Source: Ruminococcus sp. (GTDB lineage Bacteria > Bacillota > Clostridia > Oscillospirales > Ruminococcaceae). Taken from it: a DNA stretch of 42,264 bases. Numbering within the stretch: position 1 is the stretch's first letter; each line of letters starts with the position of its first letter. The DNA is taken from contig JAIDTI010000089.1 in assembly GCA_029060755.1 (NCBI GenBank), positions 65,744 to 108,007 of the forward strand, read 5' to 3'. The position numbers and the translations under genes are program-made. Positions 1-7,840 of this stretch are shown here, one piece after another. The notes under the pieces were generated by a model that was not told the DNA's origin, did not search any database, and saw only the letters and a list, made by a program, of their open reading frames with translations.

Positions 1-975
1 GAGTTCAATTTTTGGCGGAGTTCCGACAGTTTTCGGGATTCTTATAAGCGGTGAATCATTTCTGAATGAACAGTTTATATATTTTGGTGCATAAAATGCA
101 CTTAGACGCTCATATGAATTATATGTAGGATTGAGAAAAATTGTGATTTCCTTAATTCTTTTAAGAATACCCGATATAAAGCATTTTCCCTCATGAGACA
201 TATTTTCAGGTGAATTGCCGAAAATATATTCTCCATTTTTCTTGATACTCAAAGATATATTCAGCGCACTTCCATGCTCATTTGGCAGAGGTTTAGGCAT
301 GAATGACGCAAAAAGTCCGCATTGTGCAGCAACAGATTTTACAACGGTTTTATAATGCACCATATCATCAGCGGCTGTTACAGGTTCATTTTCCTGAAAC
401 TCAATTTCATTTTGTGCAGAACCATGCTTATGACATGAACTTTTCGGATTCAATCCCATTTCTTCAAGTGACAGACAAATTTCACGTCTTGCATTTTCAC
501 ATTTATCAAGCGGAGCAACATCAAGATAACCGCCGTTGTCATGCGGGATTTTAGTGGGATTGCCTTTTTCATCAAGTTCAAACAGATAAAATTCGCACCG
601 TGTACCCATTTCACACGAATAGCCGTCAAGACGCAGTTCGTTAATATAGTTAATCAGGTTATTCCGCATATCACCTGCAAAATCTCTGCCGTCGGGATAT
701 TTCAGACTACAAAAGAAGCGTACTACTCTGCCCGATTTTGGTCGCCACGGCAGAACAGACAATGTAGAAATATCAGGAAACAACAGCAAATCGGAGTTGC
801 TTTCACCAAACTCCGAAGCATCAAACGGTATGCCATAAGTAAAAGCGTGTTCAAGTTCGTTTGGCATTACAGCTATATTTTTCAGATTTCCTGCAACATC
901 GCAGAAAGTAAGTCTTATAAACTTGACATCATTTTCATCAACAAATTTAATAATCTCTTTAGGGGAAAAGCTCAT
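1..975 (-). CDS. Glutamine synthetase-like protein, degenerate, partial (C-terminus outside window)
   Basis: The minus strand is open from ATG at 975 to the window edge (325 codons seen), with GGAGG 6 bases before the start. The order matches type I glutamine synthetase: beta-grasp start (FCDVAGNLKN), FDAS, PDISTLSVLPWRP, CEFYLF, DVAPLDKCENARREI, QNEIEF, MPKPL, NPTYNSYERL and LIRIP. Active enzymes ligate glutamate plus ammonia to glutamine using ATP and two metal ions. Several residues normally needed are replaced here: R126 at the first metal Glu (usual GxExEF), K183 at the Glu of HHE, N239 at the His of GSGxH, and D307 at the Arg of NRS. E128, E190, R290 and R312 remain. The frame is intact and has a good promoter, so it is probably expressed, but catalytic activity is doubtful. 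Family assignment is firm; a regulatory or altered function is inference. Confidence 0.85.
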   Translation of the reverse strand, partial: MSFSPKEIIKFVDENDVKFIRLTFCDVAGNLKNIAVMPNELEHAFTYGIPFDASEFGESNSDLLLFPDISTLSVLPWRPKSGRVVRFFCSLKYPDGRDFAGDMRNNLINYINELRLDGYSCEMGTRCEFYLFELDEKGNPTKIPHDNGGYLDVAPLDKCENARREICLSLEEMGLNPKSSCHKHGSAQNEIEFQENEPVTAADDMVHYKTVVKSVAAQCGLFASFMPKPLPNEHGSALNISLSIKKNGEYIFGNSPENMSHEGKCFISGILKRIKEITIFLNPTYNSYERLSAFYAPKYINCSFRNDSPLIRIPKTVGTPPKIEL

Positions 976-1008
976 GAAAAAACCTCCATGAATTGATAAT
1001 ATAATTTT

Positions 1009-1037
1009 ATTATATCATGTTTTTATGATAATGTAAA
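1009..1037 (-). promoter_or_regulatory. Promoter of the glutamine synthetase-like gene
   Basis: On the minus strand TTTACA (1037-1032) and TATAAT (1014-1009) are separated by 17 bases. Transcription would start near 1002, about 25 bases upstream of the ATG at 975. It is a strong sigma-A-type match. Confidence 0.75.
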
Positions 1038-1132
1038 TAGTTTTTGTAAAAATCAGGACGGCAAAAGTATACATATAAATTCTACAATATAAGTGATTAT
1101 ATATTCATATGTACAATTTTTCCATGATTCTA

Positions 1133-1161
1133 TTGACATTTTAAAAATGTTAGTGTATAAT
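1133..1161 (+). promoter_or_regulatory. Promoter of the feo operon
   Basis: Perfect TTGACA (1133-1138) and TATAAT (1156-1161) with a 17-base spacer. The start would lie near 1168, giving a leader of about 58 bases before the first feoA. A perfect promoter needs a repressor to be regulated, which fits the dyads that overlap it. Confidence 0.85.
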
Positions 1162-1190
1162 AACGACAGAAAAGTTAGTTGTATATAACT
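1149..1190. promoter_or_regulatory. Two candidate operator dyads over the feo -10 box and start site
   Basis: GTTAGTGTATAATAAC (1149-1164) covers the -10 box, and GTTAGTTGTATATAACT (1174-1190) lies just after the expected start. Both are imperfect dyads beginning GTTAGT with a TATA core and ending in AAC or AACT. The position suits repression by a metal-responsive regulator (DtxR/IdeR or Fur family). The regulator identity is inference; neither site matches a consensus I can name exactly. Confidence 0.4.
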
Positions 1191-1225
1191 CTATTAGCAT
1201 TATATAATACAAGGAGGAAATTATT

Positions 1226-1438
1226 ATGATGCCACTTACACTTGCAAACTCAAATGAAGATTATACCATTATGAGAATAGGAGGAAATCCCGAAGTCAAG
1301 AGACATCTTGAAAATCTTGGTTTTATATCAGGAGAAAGAATATCTGTTATAAACATTGTTGACGGAAATTTAATTGTAAACGTAAAGGAAACAAGAGTTG
1401 CAATAAGCCGTGAAATGGCACAGAAAATAATGATATGA
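1226..1438 (+). CDS. feoA: FeoA-type ferrous iron transport protein (first copy)
   Basis: A 70-residue cytosolic protein with the SH3-like FeoA fold: MPLTLAN start, then MRIGGNPEVKRHLENLGF and a C-terminal ISREMAQKIMI. FeoA proteins are small partners of the FeoB ferrous iron permease and are thought to modulate it. AAGGAGG precedes the ATG. It is the first gene of feoA-feoA-feoB-Cys-rich peptide and lies 9 bases before the second feoA. Both the N-terminal LxxL region and length are normal for the family. The sequence is clearly diverged from the second copy, so this is an old duplication, as seen in many Clostridia. Confidence 0.88.
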   Translation: MMPLTLANSNEDYTIMRIGGNPEVKRHLENLGFISGERISVINIVDGNLIVNVKETRVAISREMAQKIMI

Positions 1439-1447
1439 GGTGAAATC

Positions 1448-1666
1448 ATGAATCTTAAAGAAGTAAAAATAGGTGATACTGTCAAAGTTGTAAAATTAAG
1501 AGGGGAGGGAGCTGTAAAACGTCGCATTATGGATATGGGTATAACAAAAGGTGTTGAAGTTACAGTCCGCAAGGTTGCACCGCTTGGCGACCCTATTCAG
1601 ATTTCAGTGCGTGGATATGAGCTTTCAATCCGCAAGGCTGATGCAGAAAATATTGAAGTGCAGTAA
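1448..1666 (+). CDS. feoA: FeoA-type ferrous iron transport protein (second copy)
   Basis: A 72-residue FeoA domain: LKEVKIGDTVKVVKLRGEG, RRIMDMGITKGVEV and a final PIQISVRGYELSIRKADAE that is the classic FeoA signature (GDPIxxxVRGYxLSLRKxEA). It is closer to the family consensus than the first copy. GAGGTGAAATC precedes the ATG. The role is as an accessory of FeoB in ferrous iron uptake at the inner face of the membrane. The 62-base gap before the feoB region contains a third copy of the GTTAGT motif seen at the operon promoter. Confidence 0.92.
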   Translation: MNLKEVKIGDTVKVVKLRGEGAVKRRIMDMGITKGVEVTVRKVAPLGDPIQISVRGYELSIRKADAENIEVQ

Positions 1667-1710
1667 TTATTTTCAGTGCAGAGAAATCTGCACAATATTT
1701 TAAAAATCAA

Positions 1711-1726
1711 GTTAGTATATACTCAC
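1711..1726. promoter_or_regulatory. Third GTTAGT-TATA motif, upstream of feoB
   Basis: GTTAGTATATACTCAC resembles the two motifs at the operon promoter (1149-1164, 1174-1190). It lies 30 bases upstream of the preferred feoB start, inside the operon. It may be an internal operator or chance similarity in AT-rich DNA. Confidence 0.25.
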
Positions 1727-1755
1727 AATTGTTTTATGAAAGGAAGATTATAAAA

Positions 1756-4254
1756 ATGAGTATGAAAATCGCTCTGGCAGGCAATCCGAACTGCGGAAAG
1801 ACTACACTTTTCAATGCCCTGACCGGTTCAAATCAGTTTGTCGGAAACTGGCCTGGTGTTACGGTTGAAAAAAAGGAGGGCAGACTTAAAAAGCATGACG
1901 GTGTAATAATTACCGATTTACCGGGTATTTACTCACTTTCTCCGTATACTCTTGAGGAAGTTGTTGCACGTAATTATCTTGTCAGTGAACGTCCTGACGC
2001 TATACTTAATATAATTGACGGAACTAATCTTGAGCGTAATCTTTATCTGACAACTCAACTTGCTGAACTTGGTATACCTATGGTTATAGCTATAAATATG
2101 ATGGATATTGTGAAGAAAAACGGTGATAAAATCAATATTTCCGAACTTTCAAAATCGCTTGGCTGTAAGATAGTTGAGATTTCAGCACTTAAAGCGGAGG
2201 GAATAACAGAAGCAGCTGAAATGGCAATATCTGCCGCAAAATCAGGAAAATCTGTTCCACGTCATGCTTTTTCTGGAACTGTTGAACACGCACTGGCACA
2301 TATTGAAGAAGCTACAATTCATGATATGCCCGAAGAACAGCAAAGGTGGTATTCAATCAAAATTTTTGAACGTGATGAAAAAGTTCTTGAACAACTGAAA
2401 ATTTCCGAATCTGTAATGAAACATATTGAGAATGATATATCTGCTGTTGAAACAGAAATGGACGACGATGCAGAGTCAATAATCACAAATGAGAGATATG
2501 AATACATAGCAAAAATCATAAAAGGCTGTTATAAGAAAAAAAATGCAGGTAAACTTACAAATTCCGATAAAATTGATAAAATTGTAACTAACCGCTGGCT
2601 TGGACTTCCTATTTTTGCAGTGGTGATGTTTATTGTGTATTATGTTTCAATGGTAACTGTAGGAGCTGCTGCTACTGACTGGGCAAATGACGGACTTTTC
2701 GGTGACGGATTTCACCTTTTCGGAATCGGTTCAGCTGAAACAGAAGAAGCAGAAGAAGAATACGGCGATACTGATGCTATAATTGCAGGCGGTCTTGAAT
2801 TTATGGCAGATGCTGGAGTTGATGTTTCTGCTGTTGATATTGAGTCTGATAATTTTGATATGACTGATGCTGTTTTTGAATTAAACGCACTTTCGGCAGT
2901 TTATAATGATAATGTTGAATTTACATACGAGATTGAAGACGAAGAAACTCTTGAAGTGACAGAAGAAACGGCAAATATGGCTGATTTCAGAAATGCAGTT
3001 GCTATGTTTGAAAAATATGAGGGCGGTGTTAACCCTGCAAATTACGGCACATGGATTAATGGTATACCTGTACTTCTTGGCAGTCTGCTTGATTCAATAG
3101 GTTGTGCTGACTGGCTAAAAGGACTTATTCTTGATGGTATAGTCGGCGGTGTAGGTGCTGTACTCGGCTTTGTTCCGCAGATGCTTGTACTTTTCCTGTT
3201 GCTTGCATTTATTGAAAGCTGTGGATATATGTCAAGAGTTGCATTTGTACTTGACAGAATTTTCCGCCGTTTTGGACTTTCAGGTAAATCATTTATTCCT
3301 ATTCTTGTTGGTACTGGCTGTGGTATTCCAGGAATTATGGCATCACGTACGATTGAAAATGAACGAGACAGACGAATGACAATAATGACAACAACATTTA
3401 TTCCATGCGGGGCAAAAACACCATTTATAGCAATGATTGCAGGAGCAATTTTCGGTGGCTCGCCATGGGTAGCAATTTCAGCTTATTTTCTTGGAATGAT
3501 TTCTATTATTATATCAGGTATTATTCTTAAGAAAACAAAGATGTTTTCAGGTGACCCCGCACCTTTTGTAATGGAACTTCCTGCTTATCATATGCCTACT
3601 TTAGGAAATGTACTTCGCTCAATGTGGGAGCGTGGCTGGTCGTTTATTAAAAAGGCAGGTACAGTAATTCTTCTTTCAACTATTGTTGTATGGTTTCTGA
3701 CATACTTCGGTACAGTTGACGGTGATTTCAGAATACTTACAGATGATGAGCTTGACTGTTCAATACTTGCAGCAGTCGGAAAATGTATATCATGGCTTTT
3801 CATTCCTCTTGGCTGGGGCAACTGGCAGTCTGCTGTTGCATCAATAACAGGACTTATTGCAAAAGAGAATATTGTTGGTACAATGGGTATACTTTTCGGC
3901 ACGGGTGAAGCATCTGTATATGCAACAATTGCGGCATCGTTCACAACTGTTGCAGGATATTCATTTCTTGCATTCAATCTTCTTTGTGCGCCTTGCTTTG
4001 CAGCTATGGGAGCAATCAAGCGTGAGATGAATAATGCAAAGTGGACAGCTTTCGCTATTACATATCAGTGTGGATTTGCTTATATAGTATCATTTGTAAT
4101 ATATCAGCTTGGCAGTCTTTTTACTGGAAATACAACAGCACTTGGAATTATCGGAGCAATTATAGCTGTTGCTATAGTAATATTTGCAGTATATCTTATT
4201 TTCAAGCCGTATCAGGAATCACAGAAACTTGACAGAGATGTAAAAGTAGCATAA
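1756..4254 (+). CDS. feoB: Ferrous iron permease FeoB with a large acidic insertion
   Basis: An 832-residue FeoB that imports Fe(II) across the cytoplasmic membrane. The N-terminal G domain has G1 GNPNCGKTT (residues 9-17), G3 DLPGIYSL and G4 NMMD. The membrane part has the Gate motifs GGVGAVLGFVPQ, SCGYMSRVAFVLDR and VGTGCGIPGIMASRT. I chose ATG 1756 because AGGAAG lies at the right distance; an in-frame ATG at 1729 would add nine residues without a clear ribosome binding site. Between the first membrane segment and the Gate region there is an insertion of roughly 105 residues (about 326-431), very rich in Asp and Glu, that is absent from typical FeoB proteins. It is followed after 11 bases by a Cys-rich small protein. 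Confidence 0.95.
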   Translation: MSMKIALAGNPNCGKTTLFNALTGSNQFVGNWPGVTVEKKEGRLKKHDGVIITDLPGIYSLSPYTLEEVVARNYLVSERPDAILNIIDGTNLERNLYLTTQLAELGIPMVIAINMMDIVKKNGDKINISELSKSLGCKIVEISALKAEGITEAAEMAISAAKSGKSVPRHAFSGTVEHALAHIEEATIHDMPEEQQRWYSIKIFERDEKVLEQLKISESVMKHIENDISAVETEMDDDAESIITNERYEYIAKIIKGCYKKKNAGKLTNSDKIDKIVTNRWLGLPIFAVVMFIVYYVSMVTVGAAATDWANDGLFGDGFHLFGIGSAETEEAEEEYGDTDAIIAGGLEFMADAGVDVSAVDIESDNFDMTDAVFELNALSAVYNDNVEFTYEIEDEETLEVTEETANMADFRNAVAMFEKYEGGVNPANYGTWINGIPVLLGSLLDSIGCADWLKGLILDGIVGGVGAVLGFVPQMLVLFLLLAFIESCGYMSRVAFVLDRIFRRFGLSGKSFIPILVGTGCGIPGIMASRTIENERDRRMTIMTTTFIPCGAKTPFIAMIAGAIFGGSPWVAISAYFLGMISIIISGIILKKTKMFSGDPAPFVMELPAYHMPTLGNVLRSMWERGWSFIKKAGTVILLSTIVVWFLTYFGTVDGDFRILTDDELDCSILAAVGKCISWLFIPLGWGNWQSAVASITGLIAKENIVGTMGILFGTGEASVYATIAASFTTVAGYSFLAFNLLCAPCFAAMGAIKREMNNAKWTAFAITYQCGFAYIVSFVIYQLGSLFTGNTTALGIIGAIIAVAIVIFAVYLIFKPYQESQKLDRDVKVA

Positions 4255-4265
4255 GGAGTTGTTAT

Positions 4266-4409
4266 ATGGGAACTTTTATAGTGGCTACTGTACTTGCTAC
4301 AATTATAGTACTTATTATTGTAAAACTTATACGTGACAAGAAACAGGGAAAAACATCATGTGGCTGTGGCTGTACAAATTGTGCAATGAAAGATAAATGT
4401 CATAAGTGA
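4266..4409 (+). CDS. FeoB-associated Cys-rich membrane protein
   Basis: A 47-residue protein: one N-terminal membrane segment (about residues 3-22, TFIVATVLATIIVLIIVKLI), then KDKKQ-type basic residues and a cysteine cluster SCGCGCTNCAMKDKCHK with five Cys. Its ribosome binding site AAGGAG overlaps the feoB stop, so translation is probably coupled. Such small proteins follow feoB in many Firmicutes and may help iron handling at the permease; their exact role is unproven. It is the last gene before a terminator. Confidence 0.8.
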   Translation: MGTFIVATVLATIIVLIIVKLIRDKKQGKTSCGCGCTNCAMKDKCHK

Positions 4410-4415
4410 AATAGT

Positions 4416-4445
4416 AAAACGGTATCAGAAAAATGATACCGTTTT
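4416..4445 (+). terminator. Terminator of the feo operon
   Basis: A perfect 12-bp stem (AAAACGGTATCA at 4416-4427 with TGATACCGTTTT at 4434-4445), a six-base loop and a T-rich end. Confidence 0.9.
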
Positions 4446-4573
4446 ATATTTTAAATAAAAATTATATGGCGATTTTGTGCGTTTCTACAAAAATTTTTGA
4501 GATTAAAAATTGTTTCGTCTTTTTCTGCTTTGAAAATCACTTATATATAAAGTAATTTAAAGGAGGATTTTTT

Positions 4574-5887
4574 ATGAAAAAATTTTTAATTCTTACATCA
4601 GCATTGATATTGATGTCTGTGACTTCATGTTCTTCACAAAAAGAATCCAATGAAATTCAGGAATCAAGTGAGACAACTACAGAAAATACGAAAAATGTTA
4701 TTACTGTAGGTAGTATGAATTATTATGACCCATTATTTGATGACTATCTTGCTATGCCGAAAGATATTGAAGTTAAAATTATCAATTATTACGACGAAAA
4801 TGACGAATTTGTACTTGACAAGGCTGTTGCATCAGGTGAAATTCCTGATATACTTTGTTTGCATGTTGATGATATGCAGAAGATGATTAATCATAATGTT
4901 ATGGCTGATTTATATACGTTTATGGACGAATACGACAACCTAAAACGTGAAGATTTCACTGATATGGCACTTGACGGACTTACTGTTGACGGCAAACTTC
5001 CTGCAATTATGGAGCGTTACAGCATACGTACTGCATTTGCCAAAACAAAATTTGTTGGCAGTGAGAGTAGAGACTGGACAGCAGAACAGGCAATGTATTT
5101 CTATAGAACAATGCCCGAAAATATGCAGTTTCTTCATGTTTATGATGATATGGGAGTTGCTGATTATATGCTTAAACTTGAAGGTCTGAATTGTATTGAT
5201 ATGAAAAATAATGTATGTGATTTCGGCGGTGCGTTTACAGATTTGCTTGACTTCTGTAAAAATAATCCCATAATGTATGATACATACACAGCCGAAGGTG
5301 TTGAATTTCCTGGAATGGACGACAGTGAACTTGTATTTAAACTTAGAATAAACGGATTCGATTCATCTTTGGCACAGTTTGCATATTTTCAGATGAACAA
5401 AGAAGATATAACATTTGTCGGCTATCCGTCGGAGAACGGTCAGGGTGCATATGTTGAAACGATGGATTACCTTTTTGGAATAACAGAAAACTGTGAAAAC
5501 AAAGAACTTGCATGGGATATTCTTTGCCGTATGCTTAAACATCACAAGAAACTTGAGAAAAATGCAAATGATGATACTATCGGACTTCCTGTTTTAAAAA
5601 AGGAAATGCAAAGAGATTATGACCGTAGCGAAAGCTATACTAATTCAATTAACAGTGAGATGTATGTTGACTTGGAAAGCGATAAAAAGGAGTATGTTCC
5701 TGCTGAAGTAAAAGAGAAGTTGTATGATTATATCTGTAGTATTCCTGCAAATCCGTATATACATCTTAAACTGAAATATATAATTGATGAAGAAATTGAG
5801 CCGGTTATTTTAAGTGACAGAACATCAGAAAATGCCGTAGAAATTTTACAGAGCCGTATAAGTATTTATTTAAGTGAAAAGTCATAG
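4574..5887 (+). CDS. Extracellular solute-binding lipoprotein (ABC transporter type), orphan
   Basis: A 437-residue lipoprotein. The signal peptide MKKFLILTSALILMSVTSC has a lipobox with lipidated Cys19, followed by a Ser/Glu/Thr-rich spacer. The body (VITVGSMNYYDPLFDDYLA, ASGEIPDILCL, MADLYTFMDEY, DGKLPAIMERYSIRTAFAK, NKELAWDILCRML) follows the pattern of carbohydrate-type solute-binding proteins. It would sit on the outer face of the membrane and deliver a ligand, possibly a sugar, to a permease. No permease or ATPase gene is adjacent, so it is either a partner of a distant transporter or a stand-alone sensor. AAAGGAGGA precedes the start; no clear promoter was found. The ligand is unknown. 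Confidence 0.75.
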   Translation: MKKFLILTSALILMSVTSCSSQKESNEIQESSETTTENTKNVITVGSMNYYDPLFDDYLAMPKDIEVKIINYYDENDEFVLDKAVASGEIPDILCLHVDDMQKMINHNVMADLYTFMDEYDNLKREDFTDMALDGLTVDGKLPAIMERYSIRTAFAKTKFVGSESRDWTAEQAMYFYRTMPENMQFLHVYDDMGVADYMLKLEGLNCIDMKNNVCDFGGAFTDLLDFCKNNPIMYDTYTAEGVEFPGMDDSELVFKLRINGFDSSLAQFAYFQMNKEDITFVGYPSENGQGAYVETMDYLFGITENCENKELAWDILCRMLKHHKKLEKNANDDTIGLPVLKKEMQRDYDRSESYTNSINSEMYVDLESDKKEYVPAEVKEKLYDYICSIPANPYIHLKLKYIIDEEIEPVILSDRTSENAVEILQSRISIYLSEKS

Positions 5888-5896
5888 TAAAAAAAG

Positions 5897-5928
5897 AAAA
5901 GTTGTGCAGAAACTTCTACACAACTTTT
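5897..5928. terminator. Bidirectional terminator between the lipoprotein gene and rplA
   Basis: A 14-bp stem with one mismatch (5897-5910 with 5915-5928), A-rich before and T-rich after, so it works on both strands. It ends the + strand lipoprotein gene and the - strand ribosomal operon. Confidence 0.85.
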
Positions 5929-5945
5929 TTATTTTTAAGATTTAA

Positions 5946-6641
5946 TCATACACCGTACTTGTTTGTAGCAACAGGAACTCCAGGACCCATTGTTGAAGTA
6001 ACTGTGCAGCTCTTGAGATAAGTACCCTTAGCAGCAGCAGGCTTAGCCTTAACAATAGCTTCCATGAGTACAGCAAAGTTTTCTTCAAGTTTAGCAGCAC
6101 CGAATGATGCTTTACCGATTGGGCAGTGAATGATATTTGTCTTGTCAAGACGGTACTCAATCTTACCAGCCTTAGCCTCTGTTACAGCTTTAGCAACATC
6201 AGGAGATACGGTACCAGCCTTCGGGTTTGGCATGAGACCACGTGGACCGAGAACCTTACCAAGACGACCAACAATACCCATCATATCAGGTGAAGCGATA
6301 ACAACATCGAAGTCCATCCAGTTTTCTTTCTGAATCTTTTCAACTAAATCCATACCGCCAACATAGTCTGCACCTGCTGCTGTAGCAGCTTCGTATTTAT
6401 CTTCCTTACAGAAAACAAGAACTTTTACGTTTTTACCTGTTCCGTTAGGGAGAATAACTGCACCTCTTACCTGCTGGTCTGCGTGACGTGAGTCAACACC
6501 AAGACGGATATGAGCTTCAACAGTTTCATCAAATTTTGCCTTTGCATTCTGGCAAACTAAATCAAGAGCCTCTGTAGACTCATAAAGCTTTGTATAATCA
6601 ACAGTTTTTGCACTGTCAACATATTTTTTGCCGTGTTTCAT
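5946..6641 (-). CDS. rplA: Ribosomal protein L1
   Basis: A 231-residue L1, a 50S stalk protein that also represses its own mRNA in many bacteria. The start [12 protein letters not shown], the core [22 protein letters not shown], the second domain [19 protein letters not shown] and the end MGPGVPV are typical; length is normal. TAGGAGGAAAT lies before the ATG. It is the last gene of rpmG-secE-nusG-rplK-rplA and is followed by a bidirectional terminator, so rplJ and rplL, which often follow, are not here. The 121-base gap before it holds an L1-binding-like leader motif. Confidence 0.97.
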   Translation of the reverse strand: MKHGKKYVDSAKTVDYTKLYESTEALDLVCQNAKAKFDETVEAHIRLGVDSRHADQQVRGAVILPNGTGKNVKVLVFCKEDKYEAATAAGADYVGGMDLVEKIQKENWMDFDVVIASPDMMGIVGRLGKVLGPRGLMPNPKAGTVSPDVAKAVTEAKAGKIEYRLDKTNIIHCPIGKASFGAAKLEENFAVLMEAIVKAKPAAAKGTYLKSCTVTSTMGPGVPVATNKYGV

Positions 6642-6660
6642 TATATTTCCTCCTATTTAA

Positions 6661-6712
6661 GTGGTAATACCGACTGCATATAGCAGAACGATTAGCGGAA
6701 TTTTCCTCCCAC
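6661..6712 (-). promoter_or_regulatory. Putative L1-binding leader motif before rplA, with extra hairpin
   Basis: On the minus strand the element begins GTGGGAGG (6712-6705), passes a short GGAA/TTCC hairpin into CCGC, and ends TATTACCAC (6669-6661). The same signature occurs before rplK. Here a further hairpin, CTGC-TATAT-GCAG, is inserted before the closing TTACCAC. The outer GTGG/CCAC pairing encloses it. The motif ends about 15 bases before the rplA ribosome binding site. L1 is known to repress the L11-L1 mRNA in other bacteria; binding here is inference. Confidence 0.5.
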
Positions 6713-6762
6713 CAATAGAACGCTGAACGGGATTTTCCCGAATCATCATTCGTTAATTTTGA

Positions 6763-7188
6763 TTAGTCAACAACTACAACACCCATTGAACGAGCAGTAC
6801 CAGCAATCATGCTCATAGCAGCTTCGAGTGAACCTGCATTGAGGTCAGGCATTTTCTGCTCTGCAATCTTCTGAATCTGTTCTTTTGTGATGTTAGCAAC
6901 TTTAGTTTTGTTCGGAACTCCTGAACCGCTGTTTATGTTGCAGGCTTTCTTGATAAGAACTGCTGCTGGTGGAGTTTTTGTGATGAATGAGAATGAACGG
7001 TCTGCATAAACAGTGATAACAACAGGGATAATCATACCGATGTCGTTCTTTGTTCTCTCATTAAATTCCTTTGTGAATGCCATGATATTTACACCATGCT
7101 GACCAAGAGCAGGACCAACAGGTGGTGCAGGAGTAGCCTTTCCTGCTGCGATTTGAAGCTTAATATAGCCAACTACTTTCTGTGCCAT
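6763..7188 (-). CDS. rplK: Ribosomal protein L11
   Basis: A 141-residue L11, which binds the GTPase-associated centre of 23S rRNA. The start [25 protein letters not shown] is canonical, followed by [14 protein letters not shown], then [14 protein letters not shown] and the C-terminal [10 protein letters not shown]. The gene follows nusG after 91 bases that contain a structured leader, and precedes rplA. GGAGGTGC is the ribosome binding site. Confidence 0.97.
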   Translation of the reverse strand: MAQKVVGYIKLQIAAGKATPAPPVGPALGQHGVNIMAFTKEFNERTKNDIGMIIPVVITVYADRSFSFITKTPPAAVLIKKACNINSGSGVPNKTKVANITKEQIQKIAEQKMPDLNAGSLEAAMSMIAGTARSMGVVVVD

Positions 7189-7208
7189 GCTTTCGCACCT
7201 CCATAAAT

Positions 7209-7247
7209 GTGGTAAATGGCGGGATAAGAATATTTTATCCCTCCCAC
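7209..7247 (-). promoter_or_regulatory. Putative L1-binding leader motif before rplK
   Basis: On the minus strand it begins GTGGGAGG (7247), has a perfect 7-bp hairpin GGGATAA/TTATCCC, continues CGCCATT and closes with TTACCAC (7209). Outer GTGG/CCAC pairing closes an asymmetric internal loop, the architecture expected for an mRNA mimic of the 23S rRNA L1 site. A separate hairpin GAAGCC-CTGT-GGCTTC (7264-7249) lies directly upstream. The rplK ribosome binding site follows within a few bases, so L1 bound here could block translation. Confidence 0.6.
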
Positions 7248-7279
7248 TGAAGCCACAGGGCTTCTTTTTTGACCTTGAA

Positions 7280-7813
7280 TTATTCGTCCACTACCATAAC
7301 ATTGTTGATAGAAATTGTAGTGGGCATTTCACGACCTGCCATTGATACAATAAGTGTAACTGTGCGGTCGTCTAAATTGATACTCTGGACAATGCCAATA
7401 AAGCCGTCCATGTTAGTACCTGAAATCTGAACTCTGTCGCCCTCTTTGAATTTCACTTCAACAATCGGCTCTGATACATCAACGCCGAATGTCTTCTGCA
7501 CTTCTTCTTCCGAAAGAGGAGTAGGAACTGAAGCAGGACCCACAAATCCTGTACAACCTCTAGTATTTCTTACAATATACCATGTGTCGTCGGTTACTAC
7601 CATTTTTATAAGCACATAACCGGGAAAAGTCTTGCGTTCGTATGTTTTTTCCTTGCCATTGACATTTTCGATTACTTTTTCAGTAGGAACTCTGACTTCT
7701 TGGATAAGGTCGTGAAGCTTACGGTTTTCAACAACCTTTTCAATATTCTGGGCAACTTTATTTTCATAGCCCGAATATGTGTGTACAACATACCATTTTG
7801 CTGCTTCTGACAT
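7280..7813 (-). CDS. nusG: Transcription elongation/antitermination factor NusG
   Basis: A 177-residue NusG, which binds RNA polymerase and alters pausing and termination. The NGN domain starts [18 protein letters not shown] and includes [13 protein letters not shown] and [12 protein letters not shown]; the C-terminal KOW domain has [19 protein letters not shown]. It lies between secE (27 bases) and rplK, the standard order. AGGAGGATTT precedes the ATG. Confidence 0.97.
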   Translation of the reverse strand: MSEAAKWYVVHTYSGYENKVAQNIEKVVENRKLHDLIQEVRVPTEKVIENVNGKEKTYERKTFPGYVLIKMVVTDDTWYIVRNTRGCTGFVGPASVPTPLSEEEVQKTFGVDVSEPIVEVKFKEGDRVQISGTNMDGFIGIVQSINLDDRTVTLIVSMAGREMPTTISINNVMVVDE

Positions 7814-7840
7814 AGCAAATCCTCCTCAGATTTCCATTAA

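Noticed and set aside
303..996. Two plus-strand ORFs (83 and 151 codons) at the window start
   Set aside because: They are antisense to the glutamine synthetase-like gene, whose minus-strand frame has recognisable family motifs, a promoter and a ribosome binding site.
7249..7270. GAAGCC/GGCTTC hairpin followed by TTTTTT on the plus strand, as a terminator
   Set aside because: No plus-strand gene ends here. On the transcribed minus strand the T-run becomes an A-run before the hairpin, so it is better seen as part of the rplK leader.
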